Shown here: positions 16,297 to 25,401 of the stretch, piece after piece
Numbering within the stretch: the first letter of the stretch is position 1
Layout: each line of letters begins with the position of its first letter
Origin: Chloroflexota bacterium
GTDB lineage: Bacteria > Chloroflexota > Anaerolineae > Promineifilales > Promineifilaceae
Assembly (NCBI GenBank): GCA_018004935.1
Contig: JAGNBF010000015.1
Coordinates: 33,992 to 97,991 of the forward strand
Reading direction: 5' to 3'
DNA: 64,000 bases
The notes under the pieces: generated by a model
Seen by the model: only the letters and a program-made list of their open reading frames with translations
What the model was told of the DNA's origin: nothing
The model's database searches: none
Translations under genes and position numbers: made by a program

Positions 16297-18363
16297 ATGA
16301 TGCGTCCGCGCCCTTCCCTTAGTGAATACCTGAAAATGATTTCCCGATTTAGACCTGACAGGTTTTCAGAAACCCGTCAGGTCTGGGCGGCACTTATTTT
16401 TGGACGCCTACTTAGCTTTGTTACCGCCCTCAGTCTGACTACCCTGCTCCTGTATGTCTTGTTGGCCGGACAAAATGCCCAGGCTCAGGCGGATCTACCA
16501 GCAGACCCATTTGTGGTGCGTATTTACTACAATCAAAGTAGCGACATCAGCCGTTTGCAGGCGTATGATGTTTGGGAATACAACAATTCGGTTGAAAAAT
16601 ATGTATTGGCACTGGTAGACAAAGCCGCCTATGCCCAACTTCAGGCCGAAGGGTGGCGGCTGAGTGTGGACACTCAGGCCACATCCCAGGTACAGGCAAA
16701 TGATGGACTTGTACCACCGGGGTATCGGTCAGTTGATCAGTTATATGCGGATATGCAGACGCTCGCGGCCGCGTACCCAACCCTCGCCACCGTTTTTGAT
16801 TATGGGGATAGTTATTGCAAAACCATTAACTCCTGTACCATGCCAAACAGCCAGGTCACAACCGGGTACGATCTATTGGCTTTACGGATTACCAATGAAA
16901 CCATTGCCGGTAGTTCTACCATTAGTGGCACTAGCGTCATCTCGGGAACCAAACCCGTCCTTTTTCTCATGGCCAACATCCATGCCCGTGAAGTAACCAC
17001 CCCAGAACTGATGATGCGTTTTATGAGCTGGTTATTAGATGGTTACGGCACAAACCCTGAGGCCACCTGGTTAGTAGATTGGCACGAAATCTGGATTATT
17101 CCCACTTCTAACCCGGATGGACGCTGGATTGTTGACCTGGGCGGGGATGCCAACCCTTATTACCAGCGCAAAAATGCCCGCACCAATGGATGTGCTACCT
17201 GGCCCCCCAATAGCACATCCCATTTTGGCACCGATTTAAACCGCAACCATGATTTTGGCTGGGGGGGAGCCAGTAACACCCCCTGTAGCCAGACTTACCA
17301 GGGAACCGCGGCCGCGTCCGAGCCAGAATCGCACGCCCTTCAAGACCTGATGCTGGCCCTCATCCCTGACCAGAAAGGCCCGAATCGTAACGATCCCGCG
17401 CCCGCCGATACCACAGGTGTGATGATTACCGTCCATAGTTCAGGGGAGTGGGTGCTCTACCCCTGGGGGGATACAACAGCCACAGCCCCCAACTACACTC
17501 AGCTTAAAGCCCTCAGCGACAAAATGGCAACCTATAATGGGTACACGTCTTGTCAATCCGGCGCAACGAACTGTCTTTATCCCACCACCGGAGCCACCGA
17601 TGATTGGGCGTATGGCATTTTAGGCATTCCCGCCTATACCATTGAAGTGGGCACCCAATTTATGCCTCCCTATAGCCAGGTGGACTCTATCCAATGGCCG
17701 GAAAATCGCCCGGCGTTTATCTATGCCGCCAAAGTAGCCCGCACCCCTTATTTGACATCCTTCGGCCCAGATGCGCTTAATGTGCAGACGATGGTTTACA
17801 CACAAACACAAACCGCCTCGCTCACGGCGACCATTAATGATGTGTACAATGGCAACCAGAGTATCGCGGCCGCAGAGTATTATCTAGACCTTCCCCCCTG
17901 GGCAGATGGAGCCGTGGCCCACCCCCTGGCCGCTACCGATGGCACGTTTAACAGCACCAACGAGGCCACCAACGCCACTCTGGATCTCAGTATGCTACCA
18001 GTCGGCCAACATCTGGTATATGTACGCGGCCGCGATGGGGGCAACAATTGGGGTCCCGTCACCGCCGCTTTCCTGGAAGTATCCAGCCTGGCCGCCCCCC
18101 AGGCCAGTTTCACCTCTTCCAGCCCTGATTACCTGGGGCAGATCACCTCTTTTACTGACAGTTCTATCGGGGCCAATCTAACCTACGCCTGGGATTTTGA
18201 CGATGGCAGTGGGAGCACCGACGCCAACCCGACACATGAGTACGCGGCCGCGGGCACCTATACCGTCACGCTCACCGTCACCAATCTATCAGGCAATGAT
18301 ATCTACAGCGCCCCAGTGGAAATCATGCCTGATAACATTTACATACCGGTTGTCTTCAAATGA
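16297..18363 (+). CDS. Secreted M14 zinc carboxypeptidase with C-terminal PKD domain
   Basis: 688 residues. Zn ligands are H229 and E232 (NIHARE) and H380 (TVHSSG); the catalytic Glu is E450 (TIEVG). Substrate-binding context includes TSNPDGR and DLNRNHDFGW. A PKD domain (~600-675, YAWDFDDGSG) follows, and the chain ends YIPVVFK, a tail I associate with exported Chloroflexota proteins. The signal-peptide hydrophobic core starts near residue 38. The 35 residues before it are encoded by an intergenic family D repeat (16321-16406), giving an oddly long n-region. The true start could lie further in, but no ATG there has a ribosome site. It sits between the two molybdoenzyme genes on the same strand, 24 bp after the first. 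Confidence 0.85.
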   Translation: MMRPRPSLSEYLKMISRFRPDRFSETRQVWAALIFGRLLSFVTALSLTTLLLYVLLAGQNAQAQADLPADPFVVRIYYNQSSDISRLQAYDVWEYNNSVEKYVLALVDKAAYAQLQAEGWRLSVDTQATSQVQANDGLVPPGYRSVDQLYADMQTLAAAYPTLATVFDYGDSYCKTINSCTMPNSQVTTGYDLLALRITNETIAGSSTISGTSVISGTKPVLFLMANIHAREVTTPELMMRFMSWLLDGYGTNPEATWLVDWHEIWIIPTSNPDGRWIVDLGGDANPYYQRKNARTNGCATWPPNSTSHFGTDLNRNHDFGWGGASNTPCSQTYQGTAAASEPESHALQDLMLALIPDQKGPNRNDPAPADTTGVMITVHSSGEWVLYPWGDTTATAPNYTQLKALSDKMATYNGYTSCQSGATNCLYPTTGATDDWAYGILGIPAYTIEVGTQFMPPYSQVDSIQWPENRPAFIYAAKVARTPYLTSFGPDALNVQTMVYTQTQTASLTATINDVYNGNQSIAAAEYYLDLPPWADGAVAHPLAATDGTFNSTNEATNATLDLSMLPVGQHLVYVRGRDGGNNWGPVTAAFLEVSSLAAPQASFTSSSPDYLGQITSFTDSSIGANLTYAWDFDDGSGSTDANPTHEYAAAGTYTVTLTVTNLSGNDIYSAPVEIMPDNIYIPVVFK
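16321..16406. repeat. Family D palindrome inside a coding sequence
   Basis: AGACCTGACAGGTTTTCAG with its partner AACCCGTCAGGTCT, plus shared flanks, matches the intergenic copy at 20815-20900 read in reverse, and those at 52305 and 60222. Here it is in frame with the peptidase N-terminus. Confidence 0.85.
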
Positions 18364-18539
18364 TCAGCGCAACCATTCAGTTGTGTCAATTCACCCGCCC
18401 GCCCAGGCGCAAAACGACCGGGCTACAGGATGGGGCCAGGAGTGGCGTGGTCAGAAGACCGGCCACAACAGAGATCGCAATTCAGGTCTTATCGGGTTCA
18501 AATTGTTCTGTTTGACGTTCATCACACACGAGGTATCTC

Positions 18540-20783
18540 ATGTCTATCTCTACCACCATTCCCAAAATTGACGCTCCGGCTAAAGTGACCGGGCAGGCCC
18601 TCTACGCTGGCGATATCACACCGGAAAACCTGCTCCACGCCAGGGTACTTTTCAGTGGTCAGCCCCATGCCCGTATGCTCTCAATGGATTTAAGCGAAGC
18701 GGAAAAGGTTCCTGGTGTGGTAGCCATTTTTACCGCCAAAGATGTGCCAGTGAATGAATATGGTCTGACTATCTTTGATCAGCCGGTACTGGTAGGGCTG
18801 GGCAGTAGCAAACCGTATTGTGATCTGAGCCTGTGGGAAGGGGATCAGGTAGCCATGATTGTGGCAGAAAGTGAAGACGCGGCCGCGGCCGCCCAACACA
18901 AAATCAAAATTGAATGGGAACCCCTCCCCGTAGTTGATAACGTCTTTGAAGCCATGCGCGACGCCCAGATTCTACACCCCCGTCATGGCACTAACTTTCG
19001 CCAAAAATACCACATTCGCAAGGGGGATATTGAGGCCGGTTTCGCGGCCGCGGATGTCATCATTGAAGGTCATTACCACCTGCCAATGCAAGAACACGCC
19101 TACCTACAGCCAGAAGCCGGGTTAGGTTATATTGATAACGAAGGTCGAGTGACAGTTGTTGTTGGTGGGCAATGGGTCCATGAAGATCAGATGCAAATCG
19201 CCCATGCCCTCGATCTACCAGACGAACGGGTACGGGTGATTTATCCGGCCATTGGGGGAGCTTTCGGCGGCCGCGAAGATATGTCGGTGCAAATTGTGTT
19301 AGGGTTGGCCGCCATGCGTCTCCACCAACAAGGCATTAACCGACCCATCCGCATCATTTGGTCACGAGAAGAAAGCATCCTTGGACACCACAAACGGCAT
19401 CAGGGCAATATCCATGCACGGTGGGGTGCCACGCGTGACGGCAAAATAACGGCCATCAAGACAGAATTGGTGTTAGATGCAGGCGCATACAATTACACCA
19501 GCAATAAGGTATTAGGCAATGCCCACATGAGTGTTTGTGGCCCTTATGAAGTCCCCAACGCCTGGGTAGATAGTTACGCCGTCTACACCAACAACACGCC
19601 CGGCGGCGCGTTCCGTGGGTTCGGATCACCCCAGGGGGCCTTTGTCGCCGAGAATCAGATGAACAAACTGGCTCAGGCATTGGGCCTTGATCCGGTAGAA
19701 ATCCGGCGGCGCAATGTATTACGCGAAGGCAGTGAGTCTATTGTGCAATCAGCGATGCCCCCCGGCGTGAGTATGCCAGAGGTAATTGAGGCATGTGCCG
19801 CGGCCGCAAATTGGCAAAGTGAACTATCTGCCGTCACTGGCCCACCATCTCAACCATTTAACAGTATAAAAACGCTAAAAACGAACCCGGCCATGCTTCG
19901 TCGCGGCCGCGGGTTTGCCTGTGCCTTCAAAAATGTCGGTTTCTCTTTTGGTTTTCCCGAACGATGCGAGGCCACCATTGAGTTACGCGGTGCGGCCGAT
20001 ATTGAACAGGTAACACTCTACCACGCCGGAGCCGATGTGGGGCAGGGTTCCCACACCGTTTTTAAACAGATGACCGCCGAAGCCATTGGGGTTCCAGTAG
20101 ATTGTGTCAAGCTGGTAGCCTCAGATACCGCTACCGCTGGTGATTCCGGGTCAGTTTCGGCCTCGCGGATGACGTGGATGGCGGGAAATGCAATTCGGGG
20201 CGCGGCCGCATTAGCCCTGGAAGCGTGGCACAATGAAGAGCGCCCGGCCCGTGGGCATTTACGCTTCACCCCTCCCGCCACCACCGCTCTAAACCCGGTT
20301 ACCGGGCAATCAGATTTCCCGAACTTCACCTATGGCTATGTTGCCGAGGCGGTTGAGGTCACGGTAGACATTGAAACCGGCCACATCCATGTAGATCGGG
20401 TCGTGTGTGCTGATGATGTCGGCAAAGCCATCAACCCCCAACTGGTCATAGGCCAGATAGAAGGAGCGGTTGTACAGGCCCATGGCTACAGCATCACCGA
20501 GCATTTACAAACAAAAAACGGCCACATCCTCAACCCCCGCCTCAGCACCTATCTGATGCCAGGCATCATGGACATACCCACCCAGGTGGAATCGGTGCTG
20601 GTAGAACATCCTGACCCGTTAGGCCCTTGGGGCGCACGGGGTATGGCCGAAATGCCCTTGATACCGTATGCCCCGGCCGTTACAGCCGCCATCCATGATG
20701 CCACAGGTGTCTGGTTTGAGGAAATCCCCCTCACCCCCGCCCGCGTCATCGCTAAATTACGAGAACACGGTTTGGGGCACTAA
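18540..20783 (+). CDS. Molybdopterin-binding large subunit, xanthine dehydrogenase/aldehyde oxidase family
   Basis: 747 residues. It starts PKIDAPAKVTGQALYAGDI, the usual first motif of this subunit. Cofactor motifs are GGAFGGRED and GGAFRGFGSPQ. The catalytic Glu is E704 in ARGMAEMPL. The loop that carries the copper-binding Cys in true CO dehydrogenase (AYXCSFR) is here GAFRGFG, so CO oxidation is unlikely; a purine, aldehyde or heteroaromatic hydroxylase is more plausible. GAGGT precedes the ATG. Electrons would pass to the fused CoxM-CoxS protein at 14827. Eight or so GCGGCCGC sites fall in this gene, the densest cluster in the window, including two overlapping ones at ~18880. Confidence 0.88.
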   Translation: MSISTTIPKIDAPAKVTGQALYAGDITPENLLHARVLFSGQPHARMLSMDLSEAEKVPGVVAIFTAKDVPVNEYGLTIFDQPVLVGLGSSKPYCDLSLWEGDQVAMIVAESEDAAAAAQHKIKIEWEPLPVVDNVFEAMRDAQILHPRHGTNFRQKYHIRKGDIEAGFAAADVIIEGHYHLPMQEHAYLQPEAGLGYIDNEGRVTVVVGGQWVHEDQMQIAHALDLPDERVRVIYPAIGGAFGGREDMSVQIVLGLAAMRLHQQGINRPIRIIWSREESILGHHKRHQGNIHARWGATRDGKITAIKTELVLDAGAYNYTSNKVLGNAHMSVCGPYEVPNAWVDSYAVYTNNTPGGAFRGFGSPQGAFVAENQMNKLAQALGLDPVEIRRRNVLREGSESIVQSAMPPGVSMPEVIEACAAAANWQSELSAVTGPPSQPFNSIKTLKTNPAMLRRGRGFACAFKNVGFSFGFPERCEATIELRGAADIEQVTLYHAGADVGQGSHTVFKQMTAEAIGVPVDCVKLVASDTATAGDSGSVSASRMTWMAGNAIRGAAALALEAWHNEERPARGHLRFTPPATTALNPVTGQSDFPNFTYGYVAEAVEVTVDIETGHIHVDRVVCADDVGKAINPQLVIGQIEGAVVQAHGYSITEHLQTKNGHILNPRLSTYLMPGIMDIPTQVESVLVEHPDPLGPWGARGMAEMPLIPYAPAVTAAIHDATGVWFEEIPLTPARVIAKLREHGLGH

Positions 20784-20814
20784 CATGCGGCGATAGTTCT
20801 CATTCCTTAGTAAT

Positions 20815-20900
20815 CGTCCAAGAATAAGTTCCGCGCAGACCTGACAGGTTTCCGAAAACCTGTCAGGTCTAAACCGGGAAGTTATTTTTAGATGTTCACT
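20815..20900. repeat. Family D palindromic element
   Basis: AGACCTGACAGGTTTCCGAAAACCTGTCAGGTCT forms two 14-base arms with conserved flanks GAATAAGTTCCGCGC and AAACCGGGAAG. It may act as a terminator after the large-subunit gene. At ~20935-20958 follows a GGCCGGTCCCCTGATCGCGCC word of the family also seen at 10430, 35535, 45012 and 57808. Confidence 0.8.
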
Positions 20901-21000
20901 TAGTAATCGTTCGTTTTTAACTTGGCGGCTTGCTGTGGCCGGTCCCCTGATCGCGCCACCCACGTTATTTTTAGACACTCACTAAACGTTATCAAAAAAA

Positions 21001-21130
21001 TTGGGATCTTTCGGAATTCGTGGGGTGCGGCTAGATGTAGGGGCAGGCCTTGTGCCTGCCCCGCCGAGGGCAACCACAAGGGTTGCCCCTACAGATGGGG
21101 GTCAACTCCCTGAAATCCCAAAGACCCAAA
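21001..21130. repeat. Repeat family C copy
   Basis: GGGGCAGGCCTTGTGCCTGCCCC and GGGCAACCACAAGGGTTGCCC palindromes within inverted outer ends (TTGGGATCTTTCGGAATTC and CTGAAATCCCAAAGACCC). Nothing in 20784-21215 appears coding. Confidence 0.8.
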
Positions 21131-21215
21131 ATTTGACCCCTGCTCCCATAATTGTGTACCTTTTCCTTTTTAACAATGGTATTGGACATACAAACCTGAC
21201 AGGTTTATCTACCCC

Positions 21216-21665
21216 ATGATTGAACCATCCGATGATAACCGCCTCGCGATCAATAATGAACTGACAATTCCGTTGGCGGAATTGAATTTTCGTTTTGCCG
21301 CCAGCAGTGGCCCGGGGGGTCAACATGTCAACAAGGCAGAAACAAAGGTGGTCGTTCTGTTTGATGTGGCCCATTCGCCTAGTTTGAGTGAGTGGCAACG
21401 CGGCCGCATCCTCACCCAGCTTGCCTCACGCCTGGACAAAGATGGTATCCTGGCTGTCACTTCACAAATCCATCGCAGTCAGCACCAAAACCGGGCCGAA
21501 GCGCTCCAGCGTCTGCAAACGTTGTTGGCTGAGGCGCTGAAGGTACAAAAAAAGCGACACCCCACGAAGCCCTCACTGGCCTCGCAAGAACGTCGCCATG
21601 TAGCTAAGAAAAAACGGGGTGAGATCAAGCGGGGACGCGGCCGCAATTGGCTACGCGAGGAATAA
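21216..21665 (+). CDS. arfB: Alternative ribosome-rescue peptidyl-tRNA hydrolase ArfB
   Basis: 149 residues with the catalytic GGQ at 34-36 in SSGPGGQHVNK, in the class I release-factor fold. The basic, unstructured C-terminal tail (KKKRGEIKRGRGRN) would enter the empty mRNA channel. ArfB hydrolyses peptidyl-tRNA on ribosomes stalled without a stop codon. Length and both motifs match the family well. The ATG at 21216 has only a weak ribosome site. Upstream is a repeat-filled interval; the downstream Nudix gene is 122 bp away on the same strand. Confidence 0.93.
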   Translation: MIEPSDDNRLAINNELTIPLAELNFRFAASSGPGGQHVNKAETKVVVLFDVAHSPSLSEWQRGRILTQLASRLDKDGILAVTSQIHRSQHQNRAEALQRLQTLLAEALKVQKKRHPTKPSLASQERRHVAKKKRGEIKRGRGRNWLREE

Positions 21666-21787
21666 TCTCCCGCCACATCGGCGGCAAAAATTGCCTGCAC
21701 CCCTACCAGTGAATATCCGTCAGTGAAAAACCTGGTTTCTGTTCTGAACGGTCACGGGTAAAGGTAAGGAACAATGAATGAGGGACT

Positions 21788-22690
21788 ATGTTTTTTATAG
21801 GTGCAGAAGGTTTGGTTCTGAATCAGTTTGGGCAGGTGCTGTTGATTCAGCGGGATGATAGTCGTACCTGGGCATTGCCTGGGGGGGGATTGGATGCGAA
21901 TGAATTGCCCCCGGTGGGCATGGTACGAGAGGTTTTTGAGGAAACGGGGTTTAAGGTGCACCCGGTGCGACTGGTAGAGGTGAGTTATATCCGCGGCCGC
22001 GACCTTTCCCTACTTATTTTTCTCTTCCGGGGCATATTACGCGGCGGCACCGCTACCCCTTCCGCCGAATCACTCCAGGTTGGTTTTGTCAAAACGGATC
22101 ACCTGCCCATCATGGCTCGGTCACACCGAGAACGGCTACAGGCGGGGTTATATCACACGGGTGGCCCAGCCCTTTTGGTTGAACAAGAGCGTCACCCCTG
22201 GCTATGGCAACTTGTACGCCAACTCGTTTATCGGTGGAAAGATGTGAAACGGTATTGGCACGGCTCTCCGCCTTACCAACCTATGCGTGCCTGGATGGTG
22301 GATACGGTGGTACTGATTCGGAATGAACAGGGACAATTGTTATGGCGAGAGGGGCAGACCGGGTGGGAATTGCCCGGTGGGCCATGTGATAGGATGCAAG
22401 CCCCTTGGGTCGCGGCCGCAACGTTGGCTGAGGCACAAATCGGTCAGGCGGTAAAAATCATAGATTTAGCTGGGGTTTATGTAACCCCAGAAAACTTGTT
22501 GACCTTTTGTTTTGTAGGCGCAATAAACGGCGTAACAAGCCAGGGAAGATGGGCCACAGGAGCAGAGATAGGCGAAGCGGCCGCGAGTTCCAGCCATCGT
22601 TATCTTCACGATACCCTTCTCCCCTCTGAAATTACCCAATTCCACATCTTACCTTCATCACCCCCTTCCGCACCCGGTAATCAGCCATAA
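21788..22690 (+). CDS. Tandem Nudix hydrolase (active N-domain, degenerate C-domain)
   Basis: 300 residues with two Nudix folds. The first (~3-130) has a complete Nudix box starting at G33, with REVFEETGF closing it at 47-55. The second (~165-290) has the fold landmarks (VVLIRNEQGQLLW, WELPGG) but lacks the REXXEE acid cluster, where it reads AAATLAEAQIG. The second domain is therefore probably non-catalytic. The substrate, generally a nucleoside diphosphate linked to another moiety, cannot be assigned. GAGGGACT directly precedes the ATG. Confidence 0.85.
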   Translation: MFFIGAEGLVLNQFGQVLLIQRDDSRTWALPGGGLDANELPPVGMVREVFEETGFKVHPVRLVEVSYIRGRDLSLLIFLFRGILRGGTATPSAESLQVGFVKTDHLPIMARSHRERLQAGLYHTGGPALLVEQERHPWLWQLVRQLVYRWKDVKRYWHGSPPYQPMRAWMVDTVVLIRNEQGQLLWREGQTGWELPGGPCDRMQAPWVAAATLAEAQIGQAVKIIDLAGVYVTPENLLTFCFVGAINGVTSQGRWATGAEIGEAAASSSHRYLHDTLLPSEITQFHILPSSPPSAPGNQP

Positions 22691-22721
22691 AACGAGGGCG
22701 AGTGCATACTCATCAGAATGA

Positions 22722-22862
22722 ACCCATCCCCCTACCCCCCTTCCCGAAATCGGGAAGGGGGAACCCACTCGGCGGGTAAAATCGGGGCGAAGCCCCGATT
22801 TTACCCGCCTTAAAAAACTCCCCGCCCCTGGGGGCGGGGTTGGGGGTGGGGGAAAATCCGAA
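22722..22862. repeat. Family A hairpin element with unique arms
   Basis: Arms GGCGGGTAAAATCGGGGC (22771-22788) and complement (22792-22809) form an 18-bp stem with a 3-base loop. The right flank CCCCGCCCCTGGGGGCGGGG is that of the family. Lies between the Nudix gene and the TRAP operon; no gene in 22691-22995. Confidence 0.85.
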
Positions 22863-22995
22863 TATGCAATCGCCCTGGCCATAAAACCGGGCCAACAACC
22901 TGGGTAATGATTACATTTTTTGCGAAAAACGAGACACAGGTTATTATCTAAACGCTTTACTCGTGCTCCTGTTCCTATTCTAGGAGGACAGCCTG

Positions 22996-23592
22996 ATGCG
23001 TTTTCTCCTGAAATACACACACCTCATTGATTGGATCAGCGAATGGTCGGGCCATCTGTCAACCGGTCTGGTATTAATAACCATTAGCGTTGGTTTTTAT
23101 AACGTCGTTGCCCGCTATGTGGGACGCGAAATTGGTGTTACCCTCTCCTCTAACATCTTCATCGAAATCCAGTGGTATCTGTTTTCCCTCGTCTTTTTCC
23201 TGGGTTTTGCTTACGCCCTGAAACACAGCGTTAATGTGCGGGTAGATTTTTATTTTTCCCACTACACCTTAAAACGCAAGGCATGGGTTGATTTTATCGG
23301 CCACATCCTCTTTTTGATTCCATTCTGTTTTATTGGCATTTACGTCACCATCCAACCTGTGCTTTCATCATGGGGTCGCCTACCCAATGGATCATATGGC
23401 TTGTGGGAACTCTCCCCAGACCCCAATGGTCTGCCCCGCGCCCCCATCAAAACGATGATTATTGTGGCTTTTGTGCTCTTGTTGCTACAGACGATTGCGG
23501 AAGTCATTAAAGCCTATGCGGTTATTCGTGGACACACAGAAGTAAAAATCGCCCTTGCGGTTGATGAACTGAAAGAAAGACCCGTTGAATAA
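22996..23592 (+). CDS. TRAP transporter small permease (DctQ family)
   Basis: 198 residues with four hydrophobic segments (about 22-42, 60-78, 100-125, 150-172). The DctQ-like [19 protein letters not shown] stretch and the VNVRVDFYF motif after the second segment are typical of the family. It bridges the large permease and the periplasmic binding protein in a tripartite, Na+-driven carboxylate-type importer. AGGAGG precedes the ATG at good spacing. The large permease gene follows after 149 bp that contain a GAGCTTGTCGAAG hairpin repeat. Confidence 0.88.
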   Translation: MRFLLKYTHLIDWISEWSGHLSTGLVLITISVGFYNVVARYVGREIGVTLSSNIFIEIQWYLFSLVFFLGFAYALKHSVNVRVDFYFSHYTLKRKAWVDFIGHILFLIPFCFIGIYVTIQPVLSSWGRLPNGSYGLWELSPDPNGLPRAPIKTMIIVAFVLLLLQTIAEVIKAYAVIRGHTEVKIALAVDELKERPVE

Positions 23593-23741
23593 GGAATACC
23601 CGTATTTTCTCAATATTTCAGGGCAAACGAGGCCTGAGCTTGTCGAAGACCGTTGGTTTCGAGAAGCTCAACCAACTTCACCACACTTTATTGAGAAGAT
23701 ACAATACTCCATCCCCCCTACTGCAATTCCGGGAGTTCCCC

Positions 23742-25091
23742 ATGGATTTTGAATGGTTAGCCCTGGTCATGTTCGTTTTTTTCTTCATTTTAATCCTGAT
23801 CGGCTATCCGGTTGCTTTTTCTTTTGCCGGTACAGCGGTGGCTTTTGGGACCTTGGGGCTGGCCCTGGGGGCATTTGATACCCGGCTCTTGCTCTTGTTA
23901 CCCAATCGGTGGTTTGGCACGATGTCAGACTTTACGCTGTTGGCCATTATTTTCTTTGTTTTTATGGGCGCGGTTTTTGAAAAATCAGGACTGGCGGAGC
24001 AGTTGTTGGAGACGATTGGTATTTTGTTAGGTCCGTTGCGGGGAGGGCTGGCATTGGCTGTCGTCATTGTAGGCACATTGCTCGCGGCCGCGACCGGGGT
24101 TGTCGCCGCTACTGTCATCACCATGGGGCTACTCTCCCTACCGATTATGCTCCGTTACGGTTATGACCATAAACTAGCCACCGGGACCATTGTCGCCTCT
24201 GGCACCCTGGCCCAACTCATCCCCCCCAGCCTGGTACTTGTTGTATTGAGCGATCAGATTGGCGTATCTGTGGGCGATCTGTTTCTGGGAGCCTTAATTC
24301 CGGGTTTGATGCTGGCCGGTTTTTATGCCGCGTATGTCGTAATTTATGCCTATTTGCGGCCGCAGGTAGCCCCCGCCCTCCCCCTGGAAGCCCGTAACAT
24401 TAAAGGAGCCAAACTGGCCCGGCTTGTTCTCATCTCTGTCGTTCCCCCAGTTTTTCTCATCTTTGTTGTTTTAGGAAGTATCTTCACCGGCTTTGCCACC
24501 CCCACCGAAGCAGGAGCCGTTGGTGCCATGGGGGCATGCCTGTTAGCCATCCTTAACCGCCAGCTTTCCTGGAAAACACTCAAAAGTGCCGCCAACTCCA
24601 CCGTTCGCATCACCTCGCTGGTAATCATGATTGTCTTTGCTTCCTCCATGTTCAGCCTCGTCTTCGATGGTCTGGGCGGACAAGATTACATCACCAACCT
24701 GCTCACCGACCTGCCCGGCGGCCAGTTAGGTTTTATGATTATCGCCAATATTGCCATCTTCTTATTAGGCGTCAACCTGGAATTTCTAGAAATCTGCTTC
24801 ATTGCTATGCCTCTGTTTGTACCAGCGGCCGAAGCCCTAAACATCAATATGGTCTGGTTTGGCGTTGTCGCGGCCATTAACCTCAACATGGCATTCATCT
24901 CCCCACCAGTTGGTTTTTCTCTGTTTTACCTGCAAAGTGTCGCCCCCAAAGAGGTAGATACCATAGATATTCACAAAGGGGCCTTGCCTTTTATGGGATT
25001 ACAAGGCCTGGCGCTCATTGTCACAATGGCTTTCCCTCAACTTGTGCTCTGGCTGGTAGAGGTGGCTCGTGCCGCCCAACTAGCGAATTAA
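23742..25091 (+). CDS. TRAP transporter large permease (DctM family)
   Basis: 449 residues, very hydrophobic, with about twelve to thirteen segments. It begins [23 protein letters not shown], the usual DctM N-terminus. It contains [20 protein letters not shown] and [12 protein letters not shown], conserved in the family, and ends with the [14 protein letters not shown] motif. GGGAG sits seven bases before the ATG at 23742; the open frame upstream to 23640 is repeat-derived. With DctQ upstream and the DctP gene convergent downstream it completes a TRAP importer. The substrate is unknown but the family often takes dicarboxylates or keto acids. Confidence 0.9.
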   Translation: MDFEWLALVMFVFFFILILIGYPVAFSFAGTAVAFGTLGLALGAFDTRLLLLLPNRWFGTMSDFTLLAIIFFVFMGAVFEKSGLAEQLLETIGILLGPLRGGLALAVVIVGTLLAAATGVVAATVITMGLLSLPIMLRYGYDHKLATGTIVASGTLAQLIPPSLVLVVLSDQIGVSVGDLFLGALIPGLMLAGFYAAYVVIYAYLRPQVAPALPLEARNIKGAKLARLVLISVVPPVFLIFVVLGSIFTGFATPTEAGAVGAMGACLLAILNRQLSWKTLKSAANSTVRITSLVIMIVFASSMFSLVFDGLGGQDYITNLLTDLPGGQLGFMIIANIAIFLLGVNLEFLEICFIAMPLFVPAAEALNINMVWFGVVAAINLNMAFISPPVGFSLFYLQSVAPKEVDTIDIHKGALPFMGLQGLALIVTMAFPQLVLWLVEVARAAQLAN

Positions 25092-25206
25092 ACCTACCCC
25101 CCTCAAGCGTGTGCCGATTATTGAACGTATCTTCTCCATATTTCGGGGCAAACGAGGCCTGAGTTAGTCGAAGGCCGTTGGTACTGTTGCTCCATCCGCA
25201 TAACAA

Positions 25207-25240
25207 AAAAGGCGGGTCTGGCTAACCAGACCCGCCTTTT
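25207..25240. terminator. Bidirectional intrinsic terminator between dctM and dctP
   Basis: Perfect 15-bp arms AAAAGGCGGGTCTGG and CCAGACCCGCCTTTT around loop CTAA, with A and T runs at both ends. It serves both converging TRAP genes. The strongest terminator in the window. Confidence 0.92.
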
Positions 25241-25295
25241 CTGTTACTCATCTCTTTGCCCAAAAACGAACGATTTCGTAACTACTAAGCCTGTT

Positions 25296-25338
25296 GCCTG
25301 AGCTTGTCGAAGGCAAACGGGCTTTGACAAGCTCAGCC
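25296..25338. repeat. Family F GAGCTTGTCGAAG hairpin
   Basis: GCCTGAGCTTGTCGAAGGC pairs imperfectly with GGGCTTTGACAAGCTCAGCC. Related words at ~23632, 25155, 27050, 49808 and 57310. This short repeat word is common in many bacterial genomes. Confidence 0.7.
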
Positions 25339-25401
25339 CTTGAGAGGGTTAATCGTTACCAGGTTTCAGGTAAAGAGGTCCACTTATTTTGTTCGCCACT
25401 C

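Noticed and set aside
18540..20783. Assignment as CO dehydrogenase large subunit (coxL)
   Set aside because: The active-site loop is GAFRGFG and lacks the Cys that binds copper in CO dehydrogenase.
20757..20978. Minus-strand 73-codon open frame with similarity to the peptidase N-terminus
   Set aside because: Similarity comes from the shared family D repeat in both places; there is no gene here.
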